Below are positions 53,916 to 63,807 of a DNA stretch of 64,000 nucleotides, piece after piece; positions within the stretch are counted from its first letter, which is position 1; each line of letters begins with the position of its first letter. The notes under the pieces were generated by a model. It was not told the origin of the DNA. It worked only from the letters and a program-made list of their open reading frames with translations, and made no database searches. The stretch comes from Prolixibacteraceae bacterium (GTDB lineage Bacteria; Bacteroidota; Bacteroidia; Bacteroidales; Prolixibacteraceae). Both the position numbers and the translations under genes were made by a program. Location of the stretch: NCBI GenBank assembly GCA_019720755.1, contig CP081303.1:2356001-2420000 (forward strand), written 5' to 3'.

Positions 53916-54327
53916 AAGAGCAATATTGCAATGTTTTTTTTTCGAGTCACAAATATAAGGAGGTAGAATGTAAAAAAAGATATATTTTTAAAAAATATAG
54001 TTCCTTTATTCACTTCAGTAACAAAAAAATGATCATTATACACCATGCGAACACAACACATCCCAACACACAAAATACTAATACACAACATATAACACAA
54101 TATTTTATCTTCGAAACAGTTCTATTAGAATAAGAGTCAGGTATAATAATTTAGATACTTTCTTAGTCTCATTCTACATTTAACCCCATAAAACTGCATC
54201 TCTTTCAACAAAAAATGAAGATCAAAATATCCATTACAGGAACGAATCAATAAGCGCGACTTCATTGTTTGTTTTTACAGAATCATCCTATCTTTGCAAC
54301 TCATACAACCATTACGTTTTTATCGAT
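53916..54327. other. Intergenic region between divergent CoA-transferase and pseudouridine synthase genes
   Basis: About 410 bases with no supportable gene. A-rich plus strand; must contain the strong promoter of the CoA-transferase. Confidence 0.45.
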
Positions 54328-55986
54328 ATGTCTGCCAATACATCCTCTTTTTACGAATTACACGACACAACCATTGAGCCAAACCTTCCTTTTACATATC
54401 CTTTCTACTATTCACCACATGTAGAGATAAAGAAGATAGCAGCCCTCTTGCAAGAGGCACTCATGAACTATCAAAATATAGAAGAGTTTGCCATTGCAGT
54501 AAATCAAAAGATGTTTGGAGTCTTAATAGTAAAAGACTCGAAAGGTCGTACTGGCTATTTGATTGCCATCTCAGGAATCAATCCCAATATCGAAAAATAT
54601 ATTCGTATTGTACCATCTATAGTCTCACTCGAACAGAAAGATGGATTCTTTAAAAAAGAAGAAGCCTTTATTACAAGAGTAAATCAATTGATTAAGGATA
54701 TAGACAACAGCCGTGTATATCTAAAAAAGAAGCGTTTGTTAAAGACGATGAAGGAACAGAACGAACGTTTTATTATAGATGCCCAAAAGAGAAAAACGGA
54801 GGAAAAAACAAAAAGAGCCAAACAGAGGGAAGATTCCTATAAACTTTCTTTGGAGAACCAAAAGTCTATAGAGGCCGAACTACAAAGACAGAGTCAGCAG
54901 ATGAAACGCTGGTATAAAGATCAAAAGAGAGAGAGAGGAAATTCCGAAAAAGAGTTGATCCGAGAATTAGAACAGTATACCAATCTCCTTGAAGCGCTTA
55001 AAAAGATAAGAAAACAGAGCTCTCGACAACTACAAAATAAGATCTTTCAGAAATATCAACTTCTTAATGGTGAGGGAGTATCGAAATGTATGATGGAGGT
55101 TTTTTATGAATATAACGAAGAGTTGCCTCCAGCAGGAGCAGGAGATTGTGCTGCTCCTAAGTTGTTACAATACGCTTTTCAACACAACCTTATTCCTTTA
55201 GCCATGGGAGAGTTTTGGTGGGATCCAAATCATCAAGATGAACTGAGAAAACATCAACAATTCTATCCTGCTTGTAAAAGCAAATGCTATCCCATTCTTT
55301 CGTATATGACCCAAGGGCTAAGAGTCGAAAAAAATCAAGTAGAGACCATTGCAAAACAAAGCTATCAGCTAGAGACCATGTACGAAGACGACTATATCCT
55401 GATAGTAAACAAACCTTCCGGACTACTCTCGGTTCCAGGCAAGGAGATAGAAAACTCTGTATACTCTATAATACACAAACGTAATCCTGAATTTACAGGA
55501 CCTCTTCTTGTTCATCGATTAGATATGTCTACCTCCGGTCTATTGATTATGGCCAAAGATATGGAGACCTACAAAAGAGTCCAAAAACTCTTTCTTCAAA
55601 AGAAGATACAAAAACGATATATAGCTCTTATCAAAGGTGAGTTGAAACAAGAGAAGGGAGAGATACACTTGCCACTTCGCGTTGATCTAGATAATAGACC
55701 TCTGCAAATGGTCTGTCAACAATACGGAAAAGAGGCACATACGAAATGGGAGAAGATATCTTATAACAAGGGACAGACAAAGATAGCCCTCTACCCTATC
55801 ACTGGAAGAACCCACCAACTGCGTGTTCACTGTGCACATAAATTAGGATTAAATGCTCCTATTGTAGGAGACGATCTTTATGGGGAGGTAAGTAAACAAC
55901 GACTTTGCCTTCATGCAGAGAAGATTATTTTTCAACATCCTTATAGTGCAGAGGTAATGCAAATAACCTCATCACTCCCCTTCTGA
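54328..55986 (+). CDS. RluA-family pseudouridine synthase with long N-terminal extension
   Basis: Cytoplasmic RNA-modifying enzyme of 552 residues. The frame opens at TTG 54265; ATG 54328 is used. Seen: an N-terminal domain to about 130, a highly charged coiled coil at about 135-235, a block with YEYNEELPPAGAGDCAAPKLL, GEFWWDP and FYPACKSKCYPIL (Cys cluster that could bind metal), and the RluA catalytic domain from about 355 with LLVHRLDMSTSGLLIMAKD (catalytic D399), KRYIALIKG and GRTHQLRVHCAHK. The layout is known for a subset of bacterial RluA-type enzymes. The target is probably rRNA or tRNA uridine; the site cannot be told. Confidence 0.92.
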   Translation: MSANTSSFYELHDTTIEPNLPFTYPFYYSPHVEIKKIAALLQEALMNYQNIEEFAIAVNQKMFGVLIVKDSKGRTGYLIAISGINPNIEKYIRIVPSIVSLEQKDGFFKKEEAFITRVNQLIKDIDNSRVYLKKKRLLKTMKEQNERFIIDAQKRKTEEKTKRAKQREDSYKLSLENQKSIEAELQRQSQQMKRWYKDQKRERGNSEKELIRELEQYTNLLEALKKIRKQSSRQLQNKIFQKYQLLNGEGVSKCMMEVFYEYNEELPPAGAGDCAAPKLLQYAFQHNLIPLAMGEFWWDPNHQDELRKHQQFYPACKSKCYPILSYMTQGLRVEKNQVETIAKQSYQLETMYEDDYILIVNKPSGLLSVPGKEIENSVYSIIHKRNPEFTGPLLVHRLDMSTSGLLIMAKDMETYKRVQKLFLQKKIQKRYIALIKGELKQEKGEIHLPLRVDLDNRPLQMVCQQYGKEAHTKWEKISYNKGQTKIALYPITGRTHQLRVHCAHKLGLNAPIVGDDLYGEVSKQRLCLHAEKIIFQHPYSAEVMQITSSLPF

Positions 55987-56162
55987 ATATTAATAAACGA
56001 TTCATCATAAATAATATTGTTGATTAACATTCAAATTATTTTGTCGAATAAGTTAAAATACATATATTTACAAAAAATAAGCTATTATAAGTATTCATTA
56101 TTCACTAAAAACAATCGCCTATCGATTCGATTCTACCTTTATAACCAACTCAAACTATATTG

Positions 56163-56756
56163 ATGAATCAAAACAATCTAATCTCAGATCAGTGCTTAGT
56201 AAAGAAGTACTTAGAAGGCGACAATTATGCATTAGACGTTCTTATTACACGTCACAAGAATCGCATTTTTACCTACATTGTGATGGTAGTGAAATCACAG
56301 TCTTTGGCAGAAGATATTCTCCAAGATACTTTTATCAAAGTTATACATTCTTTAAAAAATGGGAAATATAAAGACAACGGGAAATTTATTTCTTGGGTCA
56401 TAAGAATTGCACATAATCTTATCATTGATCACTTCAGAAAAGAGAAGCATCTTAATGTCGTATCCAATGATAATTGTGAAGTAGATCTTTTTAATAATAC
56501 CCAGTTTTCAGACACAAATATCGAAACTCAAATTATCAACGATCGTGTAATACACGAAGTGGGAGAAATCATGAACCTTCTTCCTGAAGATCAAAAAGAG
56601 ATCATTCGTCTTAGACACTATTACGGACTAAGCTTTAAGGAGATTGCTGAGCAGACAAATGTAAGCATCAATACTGCCTTAGGAAGAATGAGATATGCCT
56701 TGATAAATATGAGAAAGATCGTTGACGAGAAAAATCTTGAACTCTCTCTCTCTTAA
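56163..56756 (+). CDS. Sigma-70 family (ECF-type) RNA polymerase sigma factor
   Basis: 197-residue sigma factor. The frame opens at TTG 56160 directly before ATG 56163. Seen: region 2 with ALDVLITRHKNRIFTYIVMV, AEDILQDTFIKVIHSLKNG and FISWVIRIAHNLIIDHFRK, and region 4 with LPEDQKEIIRLRHYYGLSFKEIAE followed by the HTH TNVSINTALGRMRYALINMR. No anti-sigma gene follows; the next gene on the strand is 424 bases away. It may therefore be controlled otherwise. Family sure, regulon unknown. Confidence 0.94.
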   Translation: MNQNNLISDQCLVKKYLEGDNYALDVLITRHKNRIFTYIVMVVKSQSLAEDILQDTFIKVIHSLKNGKYKDNGKFISWVIRIAHNLIIDHFRKEKHLNVVSNDNCEVDLFNNTQFSDTNIETQIINDRVIHEVGEIMNLLPEDQKEIIRLRHYYGLSFKEIAEQTNVSINTALGRMRYALINMRKIVDEKNLELSLS

Positions 56757-57180
56757 TCAAACAGCGATCCCATCATTGCAAAAATTTAAATCATTTATTG
56801 CCTTTTACTCTGATTCTATATAATTTAGAGTATAGATATATATCTATTCGTGAAAAAGCAAACGGGTGAGATACCTATGATTTTAAAAGCATAATTATTC
56901 ATTACAAATTATTTAACCACAAAAAAAGAGAATAAAAGACAGAAAACAGGAAAAACCCCTATATATCAATCGACAACACAGTTATAATACTCTATCACGA
57001 TTGGAAATTCATCCATAAAGGAGGGATAATCATCCACTAATAGATCGATACTTATTTTATTATAAAAAGGGTCAAAAAAAACAATTCATCCAAAAAACAC
57101 AACAAATAATTACAAATCGTAGATTTATAGCTAAAAAAGTAGTTTATTTGCGACAGTTTATAATTTAAGTAATTTTAATT
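56757..57180. other. Gap between sigma factor and NhaC
   Basis: About 420 AT-rich bases with no gene. No clear terminator for the sigma gene was found; the NhaC promoter should lie here. Confidence 0.45.
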
Positions 57181-58656
57181 GTGGGTTTTACAAGAAAAGA
57201 CGTGAGAGAGCCTTCGTTGCTACAGGCACTCATACCAATTGTATTTTTATTGACACTTTTAGCAATAAATGTGAATATTTTTGATGATACGATAGCTGGA
57301 TCGAATCAAATTGCACTACTTTTAACGGGAGGAATTGCAGGATTAATTGCCATCTTTAATGGACAGAAATGGGAATACATCCAACACAATATATTGAAAA
57401 CCCTTCATTCTGCAATGCCATCGATGTTAATCCTTTTCCTAATTGGATCTCTTGCGGGAACTTGGATGATTAGTGGTGTGGTACCAGCCATGATCTATTA
57501 TGGTTTAGATGTTATCAATCCTAAGTTTTTTCTTATATCGTCAGTTGTCGTATCTGCAATTGTATCAATCGCCACAGGTAGTTCGTGGTCTACAATTGCA
57601 ACCATTGGAGTGGCACTCTTAGGGATAGGTCAAGCACTTGGGTTTTCAGATGCTGTAACTGCAGGAGCCATCATCAGTGGAGCCTATTTCGGTGATAAGA
57701 TGTCTCCACTATCCGACACAACGAACCTTGCGCCAGCAATGGCAGGGACTGACCTATTTACCCATATCCGCTATATGGTTTATACCACAGTCCCATCGAT
57801 TGTGATCACTCTTATCATCTTCTTAATATTGGGTTTCACCATTGATGTACATGGAACAGCAGATGTTACTTCAGTAAAAAGTGCTATTGAGTCGACATTT
57901 ACAATCACACCTGTGCTTTTTCTTGTTCCAATATGTCTTTTGGCAATTATTGTATTGAAAATGCCTGCACTTCCAGCACTTCTTATTGGAACACTATTAG
58001 GAGGGATTGCTGCAATTATCTATCAACCACATATTATAAATGGGATCTCAGGCGTATCCAATGACTATCTTCTGTCTTCCTATAAAGGGGTCATGCAAGC
58101 GATGCTCGGGGATGTTTCTATCAAGACAGATAATCCCATGGTGAGCGACCTTCTAAACACTTCGGGAATGGGAGGAATGTTATCCACCGTATGGCTAATT
58201 ATATCAGCAATGGTATTTGCTGGTGTGATGGAAGGGGGGAAATTTCTTCAGCGTATTACACAATCTATTATACGTTTCGCTAATAGTACCACATCACTAG
58301 TAGCTTCCACTGTGGGGACAGGAATATTCTTTAACTTTACTGCATCAGACCAATATTTGGCTATTGTTGTGGCAGGTAGAATGTTCAACAAAACGTATAA
58401 AGACAAGAAGATTGCTCCAGAAGTATTAAGTAGAGCATTAGAAGATTCAGGTACTGTTACCTCAGTACTTATTCCTTGGAACACATGCGGAGCGGCACAA
58501 GCCAAAGTACTTGGAGTGGCTACATTAACATATCTACCCTACTGTTTCTTTAATATCATTAGCCCACTAATGTCGATATTTGTCGCAATGATTGGATATA
58601 AAATCCGGTATATTAAAGACAATGACAACAAAGAGCTAGAGTCTGAGTTAGACTAA
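57181..58656 (+). CDS. nhaC: NhaC-family Na+/H+ antiporter
   Basis: Inner-membrane sodium/proton exchanger of 491 residues, about twelve helices. It starts at GTG 57181; no better ATG exists nearby. Seen: EPSLLQALIPIVFLLTLLAIN, SMLILFLIGSLAGTWMISGVVPAMIYYGL, ATGSSWSTIATIGVALLGIG, SGAYFGDKMSPLSDTTNLAPA, which is the most conserved NhaC segment, and GTVTSVLIPWNTCGAAQ. Keeps sodium low in a salt-rich habitat. A terminator follows directly. Confidence 0.94.
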   Translation: MGFTRKDVREPSLLQALIPIVFLLTLLAINVNIFDDTIAGSNQIALLLTGGIAGLIAIFNGQKWEYIQHNILKTLHSAMPSMLILFLIGSLAGTWMISGVVPAMIYYGLDVINPKFFLISSVVVSAIVSIATGSSWSTIATIGVALLGIGQALGFSDAVTAGAIISGAYFGDKMSPLSDTTNLAPAMAGTDLFTHIRYMVYTTVPSIVITLIIFLILGFTIDVHGTADVTSVKSAIESTFTITPVLFLVPICLLAIIVLKMPALPALLIGTLLGGIAAIIYQPHIINGISGVSNDYLLSSYKGVMQAMLGDVSIKTDNPMVSDLLNTSGMGGMLSTVWLIISAMVFAGVMEGGKFLQRITQSIIRFANSTTSLVASTVGTGIFFNFTASDQYLAIVVAGRMFNKTYKDKKIAPEVLSRALEDSGTVTSVLIPWNTCGAAQAKVLGVATLTYLPYCFFNIISPLMSIFVAMIGYKIRYIKDNDNKELESELD

Positions 58657-58665
58657 AAAGTTTAA

Positions 58666-58703
58666 AAAAAGGATAAGGTTTCAATGAAAACTTATCCTTT
58701 TCT
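58666..58703. terminator. Bidirectional terminator between NhaC and the LRR gene
   Basis: AAAGGATAAG and CTTATCCTTT pair perfectly, with inner TTT/AAA pairing, and T-runs on both strands. It sits between convergent stops at 58656 and 58713. Confidence 0.9.
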
Positions 58704-58712
58704 TCGTACAAT

Positions 58713-59369
58713 CTATCTTCCACATATCGCGATGATATCCCGAAAATAAAGATCTGACGAAGCTCTTTTAACATGAGTAAAAATATTATAAGGAACATAA
58801 AGTAAGGTCCTTATTGATACTTCAAGAGGTAACTCAAAACGACCATTAATACTTTTACCTCGATATAGAACCTCAACAGCATGATATGAGTTATAGACTA
58901 ACATCCTCAGCCTCTCACATCCACTAAAAGAGTCTGTAGAGATCTTTTTTAGAAGAAATGGAAGTTCTACCACCTCCAAATGAATACAATCTGAGAAAGC
59001 CTGATCTCCAATTTCCGCCACATAATTAGGGATGATCAAACACGAACTTAGTAGCGTACAGCCCTTAAATGCTCTCTCTCCAATTACTCTTAAATACCTT
59101 GGCCAATGAGTGATCTTTAAAATATCTGTACGATTCATAAAACAAGTTGGGATAATCTCTACAACATCCATAGAATTTACTTGATCAGGAAGATAAATTT
59201 CTAAAGGTTTATTGTGATGATTCTTCACTCCCACTATTGCAACGCCTCTTGAATAAATATCGAACTGAAGCGTATAATCGATACAATCAATTTGCAAATC
59301 ACATGTCTCATTATTTAATAAACATGTCTCATCACTTAATAAAGAAGAAGTAACCGTTGGTGTAACCAT
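58713..59369 (-). CDS. BspA-type leucine-rich-repeat protein
   Basis: 218-residue protein of the LRR_5 (BspA-like) class. Seen: repeats of the form IGERAFKGCTLLSSCLIIPNYV, IGDQAFSDCIHLEVVELPFLL and ISTDSFSGCERLRMLVYNS, about four units, with a non-repeat N-terminus of about 50 residues. No signal peptide or lipobox is visible, so it is probably cytoplasmic, unlike most BspA-like surface proteins. It is monocistronic. Role unknown; LRR_5 proteins usually bind other proteins. Confidence 0.85.
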   Translation of the reverse strand: MVTPTVTSSLLSDETCLLNNETCDLQIDCIDYTLQFDIYSRGVAIVGVKNHHNKPLEIYLPDQVNSMDVVEIIPTCFMNRTDILKITHWPRYLRVIGERAFKGCTLLSSCLIIPNYVAEIGDQAFSDCIHLEVVELPFLLKKISTDSFSGCERLRMLVYNSYHAVEVLYRGKSINGRFELPLEVSIRTLLYVPYNIFTHVKRASSDLYFRDIIAICGR

Positions 59370-59780
59370 ATTCAGAAAATCAAATGTTTATAATAGGCTT
59401 TTATTTTAAAAACAAATGACAATCAATAATGTTAGAGATAACAACTAATTCATACTCTTTTTACATAAATACAACATTTCTGAGAAAAACTATTAAAAAA
59501 ACACATCTAGCACTAATATTATGAGTACTAATAAGGTTTAATAAGACAAAGAAAATCCTATTAATTTGATATTTATTAAATACTAATATCAACAAAATAA
59601 CATATTACCCCTATAAATAACCGAAAAATGATACGAATGGGGTTTTTTTAGTTAAATTTGATCAACAGAGAAATATTTATGCCATTTTGGTGTAACAATT
59701 TATTGTAAAACACGTCATATAGATAGTGAGACAAAATAACTATTGATTGTTTTACATAGATTTTCATATTTGATTTTTGT

Positions 59781-59815
59781 AAGGTGACCCTGCAAGGTCA
59801 CCTTATTTTGTTTAG
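59781..59815 (+). terminator. Orphan terminator-like hairpin
   Basis: AAGGTGACC at 59781-59789 and GGTCACCTT at 59796-59804 pair perfectly with a 6-base loop, followed by ATTTTGTTT. It has no upstream gene on the plus strand, since the nearest gene ends on the other strand at 59369. This suggests an unannotated transcript, such as a small RNA, upstream of it. Confidence 0.6.
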
Positions 59816-60893
59816 TAAGCAATACTAACAACTGTTTAATTTACCTCTTATAGACTATTGTCTTTAGCAAAAAGAAGCATTTACATAGAATATTTTACAT
59901 AGATTACCGATTCACACCTATTTTAAGCAACCCATTTAAGTCACTTAGCAAATACTATCATTGGGCATTCGAATGGATCACAGAAGAGATTATAGAGACA
60001 ACCAGACGACAGCACTGTTAAAACAATAACGTGTTGAGTCAAATTACCATGCTACTCACTGAAACAATAACGAACAGAACATTTAAAATCTTCATATTCT
60101 CATCCAAAACTCTTGTTCTGGACATTAATCAAATATAACAATACCAATAGCCACAATTAATGACATTCATTGGTAACAAAGCGATACTTAAATGTTATAA
60201 AACAGAATCTGAGAGGTTTACAAACATAAACTATCCAAAATCATTGACTTAAAAACCGTCTCATTTCCCATCCTAAAAGATATCATGAAGGTCTTCGTTT
60301 TGCTGATAAAATCCTGTTGTCTTAATATATTGACACAACGCCTAAGAAAATCGAATTTACCACATCGTGACTTAAAAAGACTTTGTTAATTAGAATGGTG
60401 ATAAGATATTGATACATATAAAATTGACATATTTCCCCCTTGAATTAATCACATTGGGCCTATATCTACACCCTGATCATAATAATTACCAAAACAATGC
60501 ATATAGGATGCCCATTATGAAGGTGATCAAAATAACACCAAGGGAGAAACCAAAATTCAAAAAGAAATCCTCGAAAATAATTCTATAAATGCATACAGCC
60601 GCTCTATTTCAAAAAGCACACATAAAGAAATATTCTTACACTAAGAAATAGACACCAATAAATTAATATTTAACACGAAGTTATTTAGTGATGCTATGAA
60701 TACAATAATTATTACGACTATAGTTATCCACCCATTAATGATGCTTATACCCATCATTGAAAATAACCCTTATAATAAATATTCATACTCAAATTATGTA
60801 GATACACACCTAAAGTGTGCCTAAGTTGGTATTGAAATCCAAACCAAACATCTAGAGGAAAACCATCCAAATAGGGAGATCTTTTCACTAGAC

Positions 60894-60927
60894 ATAAAAA
60901 AAGCCTAGCAGTGCTAGACTTTTTTTA
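60894..60927. terminator. Terminator downstream of the sulfatase
   Basis: A-run, AGCCTAGCA, TGCTAGACT, then a T-run: the stem is CTAGCA/TGCTAG extended by A-T pairs, symmetrical for both strands. It is about 27 bases past the sulfatase stop. Confidence 0.85.
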
Positions 60928-60953
60928 AACTGACAAGTAAGTTTCGGTACTAC

Positions 60954-62513
60954 TTATTTTAACTCAAGTTTTTCCACATTTTTCAAATAATCCTTACCTC
61001 TTAGCTCTAAGAATGTCTTTTTCATCTCGGCTAACTTCTCTGGATTACTCTTTGCAAGATTGTTTTGTTCTCCGATATCCTCTTTTACATTAAAAAGTTG
61101 ATACTCGTTATCATTTCCAACCTCGATATTCACAAATTTGTTCACTGCTTCTCCTTTATATGGAGGGATAAGAATCCAATCTCCTTTGCGTAGAAGTGTA
61201 CGGCTTGTTGCTTCAGTGATCAGTGTTTCACGTCCATTTTCTGTTTTACCTAAGAAAGCATTCAAGATGTTTTCGCTATCAGGTCCTTCAATCTTACTTC
61301 CAACTAATTTTGCGAAAGAGGTCATTAGATCGACTTGACAAACAATTGCATCGGATACTGTAGGTTGGATATGTCCTTTCCAGTATGTGATAAAAGGAAC
61401 ACGTGCACCTGCTTCATATAGGCTATATTTCCCGCCTCTTAATGGTCCCCATGGTTTGTGATCTCCTAGCTTCTCTACAGCATCATCATAGTAACCATCA
61501 TTCAAAACAGGACCATTATCACTTGTTACAACAATTATAGTATTTTCAAGAATGCCCTCTTTTTCTAGTGTCTTCACAAACTCACCAATTGCCCAGTCCG
61601 CTTCTAGAACCACATCCCCACGAGGTCCTAATCCTGATTTTCCAACAAACTTAGGGTTTGGTACACGAGGAACATGAGGTTGCTCTAGTGCATAATAAAG
61701 AAAGAATGGCTTATCTTTATGATTTTTTACATAATCTTGTGCTCTTTTCAAGAAAACATTGGTCATCGTCTCATCATTCCAACGAGCAGCTTTACCACCC
61801 TTCATAAATCCGATACGAGGGACACCATTCACAATAGTACCATTGTGTCCATGATGCCACTTCATCGTCATCATCTCTGGATTACTAAGGCCAGTAGGCT
61901 CGCCATCATAATTCTTTGCATAACTAACATAAATAGGATCTTTCGGGTCTAATCCCTCAACAACCCCATCTTTAAGATAAACGGTCGGAACACGATCGGC
62001 AGTTGCAGCCATATAAAATGCATCATCAAAACCTACTTCATTTGGCCCAGGACTAACACGCTTATTCCAATCAACCACTCCAGTACCTAGACCTAAATGC
62101 CATTTCCCTACAAGTGCAGTTTGGTAACCCGCCTTACGGAACATCTTTGGCATGGTCATCATCGCTGGATCAATCAACAAAGGAGCTGTTCCTGGAAGAA
62201 TCTTTGCGTCTTTATTTCTCCAAGGATAACGTCCTGTCAATAGGCCATAGCGGCTAGGAGTACAAGTTGCAGAGGTCGCATAACCATCTGTAAAAAGAGC
62301 CCCATTATTTGCCAATTTATCAATATTTGGTGTTTTAAGAGTAGTACCACCATAAGCACTCACATCTCCATAACCAAGGTCATCGAGACATATTACTACG
62401 ACATTCGGTTTTGTCTCCGATTTCTTACTACTCTCCTTCTTTGTTTGACATGAGCCAAATGATAATATTGCTGCAGAAGAAACAGCAATCTTGCCAATTG
62501 TGTTTTTCATCAT
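60954..62513 (-). CDS. Secreted sulfatase (family S1 type)
   Basis: Lipoprotein arylsulfatase-type enzyme of 519 residues that removes sulfate esters, probably from sulfated glycans. The frame reaches 62594, but ATG 62513 begins the lipoprotein signal (IAVSSAAILSFGSC). Seen: VVVICLDDLGYGDVSAYGG with the metal-binding Asp pair, CTPSRYGLLTGR with C84 as the residue converted to formylglycine, TALVGKWHLGLG, FFLYYALEQPHVP and IIVVTSDNGPVLN. A Cys-type motif needs FGE or anSME; neither is in the window. It is monocistronic. The exact S1 subfamily and sugar are not decided. Confidence 0.94.
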   Translation of the reverse strand: MMKNTIGKIAVSSAAILSFGSCQTKKESSKKSETKPNVVVICLDDLGYGDVSAYGGTTLKTPNIDKLANNGALFTDGYATSATCTPSRYGLLTGRYPWRNKDAKILPGTAPLLIDPAMMTMPKMFRKAGYQTALVGKWHLGLGTGVVDWNKRVSPGPNEVGFDDAFYMAATADRVPTVYLKDGVVEGLDPKDPIYVSYAKNYDGEPTGLSNPEMMTMKWHHGHNGTIVNGVPRIGFMKGGKAARWNDETMTNVFLKRAQDYVKNHKDKPFFLYYALEQPHVPRVPNPKFVGKSGLGPRGDVVLEADWAIGEFVKTLEKEGILENTIIVVTSDNGPVLNDGYYDDAVEKLGDHKPWGPLRGGKYSLYEAGARVPFITYWKGHIQPTVSDAIVCQVDLMTSFAKLVGSKIEGPDSENILNAFLGKTENGRETLITEATSRTLLRKGDWILIPPYKGEAVNKFVNIEVGNDNEYQLFNVKEDIGEQNNLAKSNPEKLAEMKKTFLELRGKDYLKNVEKLELK

Positions 62514-62808
62514 TATCTTAATATTTCGTTTTATAGATCCCGTACATTGTATCTGAATATTTGCAGAACGAAATGAGTAAATCATCTCATACAACGGACA
62601 CCGAAATATAGGAATTTATCTACTCGTACAGATACCAACATCATCCACAAAGAGGGATGTAATTATCCAAAAAGCCAGATTATAAATACCAAAAACAACG
62701 AACACTCAAACAAACTCCACCACAAACACCTATCCAATAATCAGTTATGTCTTAATAAACATAAAAGTATCTTTTCCCTATTTGAATAAAACAATATTAA
62801 ATCCATAC

Positions 62809-63804
62809 ATGTTAATAAAGACAGAAATAACACTAGAAAAGATAAAATTCATGAAGGATACAATCAAACAGTTACAAGAAGGGATCAAGAATACTATTAT
62901 TGGCCAAGAAGAGTTGGTAGAATCCCTTATCATAGGACTCATAGCTGAAGGAAACATTCTTCTAGAAGGTCTTCCTGGATTAGCAAAAACTAGAGCTGTA
63001 AAAGCACTTAGTAAAGTAATGGAGATTCAAATGAATCGTGTGCAATTCACTCCAGACCTTCTTCCATCAGATATAACTGGAACAGAAATCTACAATCCGG
63101 AGAGTGAAACAACGTTTGATTTTAAACAAGGTCCTATCTTTTGTAATCTTGTTTTGGCCGATGAGATCAACAGAGCTCCAGCAAAAGTTCAATCAGCACT
63201 ACTAGAGGCCATGGAGGAACATCAAGTGACTGTTGCTGGTAAAACCTATCTCATGGATCCACTATTTATGGTGATTGCGACTCAAAACCCAGTGGAACAA
63301 GAGGGTACTTATCCACTTCCTGAGGCACAACTAGACCGATTTATGATGAAAATCAATCTCGACTACCTTACTCCCGAACAAGAAGAGCTTATGCTTAAGA
63401 TGGTAAGAGGCGAAGAGGTCACAGAGAAAAAAGAGATCTCTAAAATAGACAAACAATTTGTCTTCGATGCAAGAAAACAGGTTAGTAATATTCACGTCTC
63501 TGAAGAGGTCAATCAATATATTATCCGACTTATTGATGCCAGTAGACACCCAGAGAAATATAGCGACTCTCTCGGGAAATACATCACATTTGGGGCCAGT
63601 CCTAGGGGAACAATTGCATTAGACAAAACCGCAAGATGTTACGCTTATATGCAAGACAGAGACTATGTAACTATCGACGATATACGATTGGTTGCTCATA
63701 GAGTACTGAGACATCGTATCGCACTTACCTATCAAACGAATGTAGATAAGTTACAAGCGGATGATATTGTCACAGAATTATTAAATGCAGTTCCTATCTC
63801 ATAA
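62809..63804 (+). CDS. MoxR-family AAA+ ATPase
   Basis: Cytoplasmic chaperone-like ATPase of 331 residues. The frame opens at TTG 62782; ATG 62809 gives a normal helical lead before IIGQEELVE (ATG 62851 is also possible). Seen: Walker A GLPGLAKT at 54-61, LPSDITGTEIYNP, Walker B LVLADEINRAPAKVQSALLEAMEE, the sensor ATQNPVEQEGTYPLPEAQLDRF and the C-terminal lid with GASPRGTIALDKTARC. Three bases after it starts a DUF58 gene, the standard MoxR-DUF58 operon of Bacteroidota (often the Bat/CoxE-VWA cluster, aerotolerance or cell-envelope stress). The rest of the operon lies outside the window. Confidence 0.95.
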   Translation: MLIKTEITLEKIKFMKDTIKQLQEGIKNTIIGQEELVESLIIGLIAEGNILLEGLPGLAKTRAVKALSKVMEIQMNRVQFTPDLLPSDITGTEIYNPESETTFDFKQGPIFCNLVLADEINRAPAKVQSALLEAMEEHQVTVAGKTYLMDPLFMVIATQNPVEQEGTYPLPEAQLDRFMMKINLDYLTPEQEELMLKMVRGEEVTEKKEISKIDKQFVFDARKQVSNIHVSEEVNQYIIRLIDASRHPEKYSDSLGKYITFGASPRGTIALDKTARCYAYMQDRDYVTIDDIRLVAHRVLRHRIALTYQTNVDKLQADDIVTELLNAVPIS

Positions 63805-63807
63805 TCT

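Larger units (their letters stand above)
59370..60953. other. 1.6-kb region with no recognisable gene
   Basis: No frame of useful length or recognisable product on either strand. It contains a terminator-like hairpin at 59781-59804, a second at 60894-60927, and three copies of TTTACATAGA at 59751, 59880 and 59894. A run of sense codons at about 59948-60018 (HWAFEWITEEIIETTRRQHC) might be a gene scrap but is not assignable. Confidence 0.55.
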
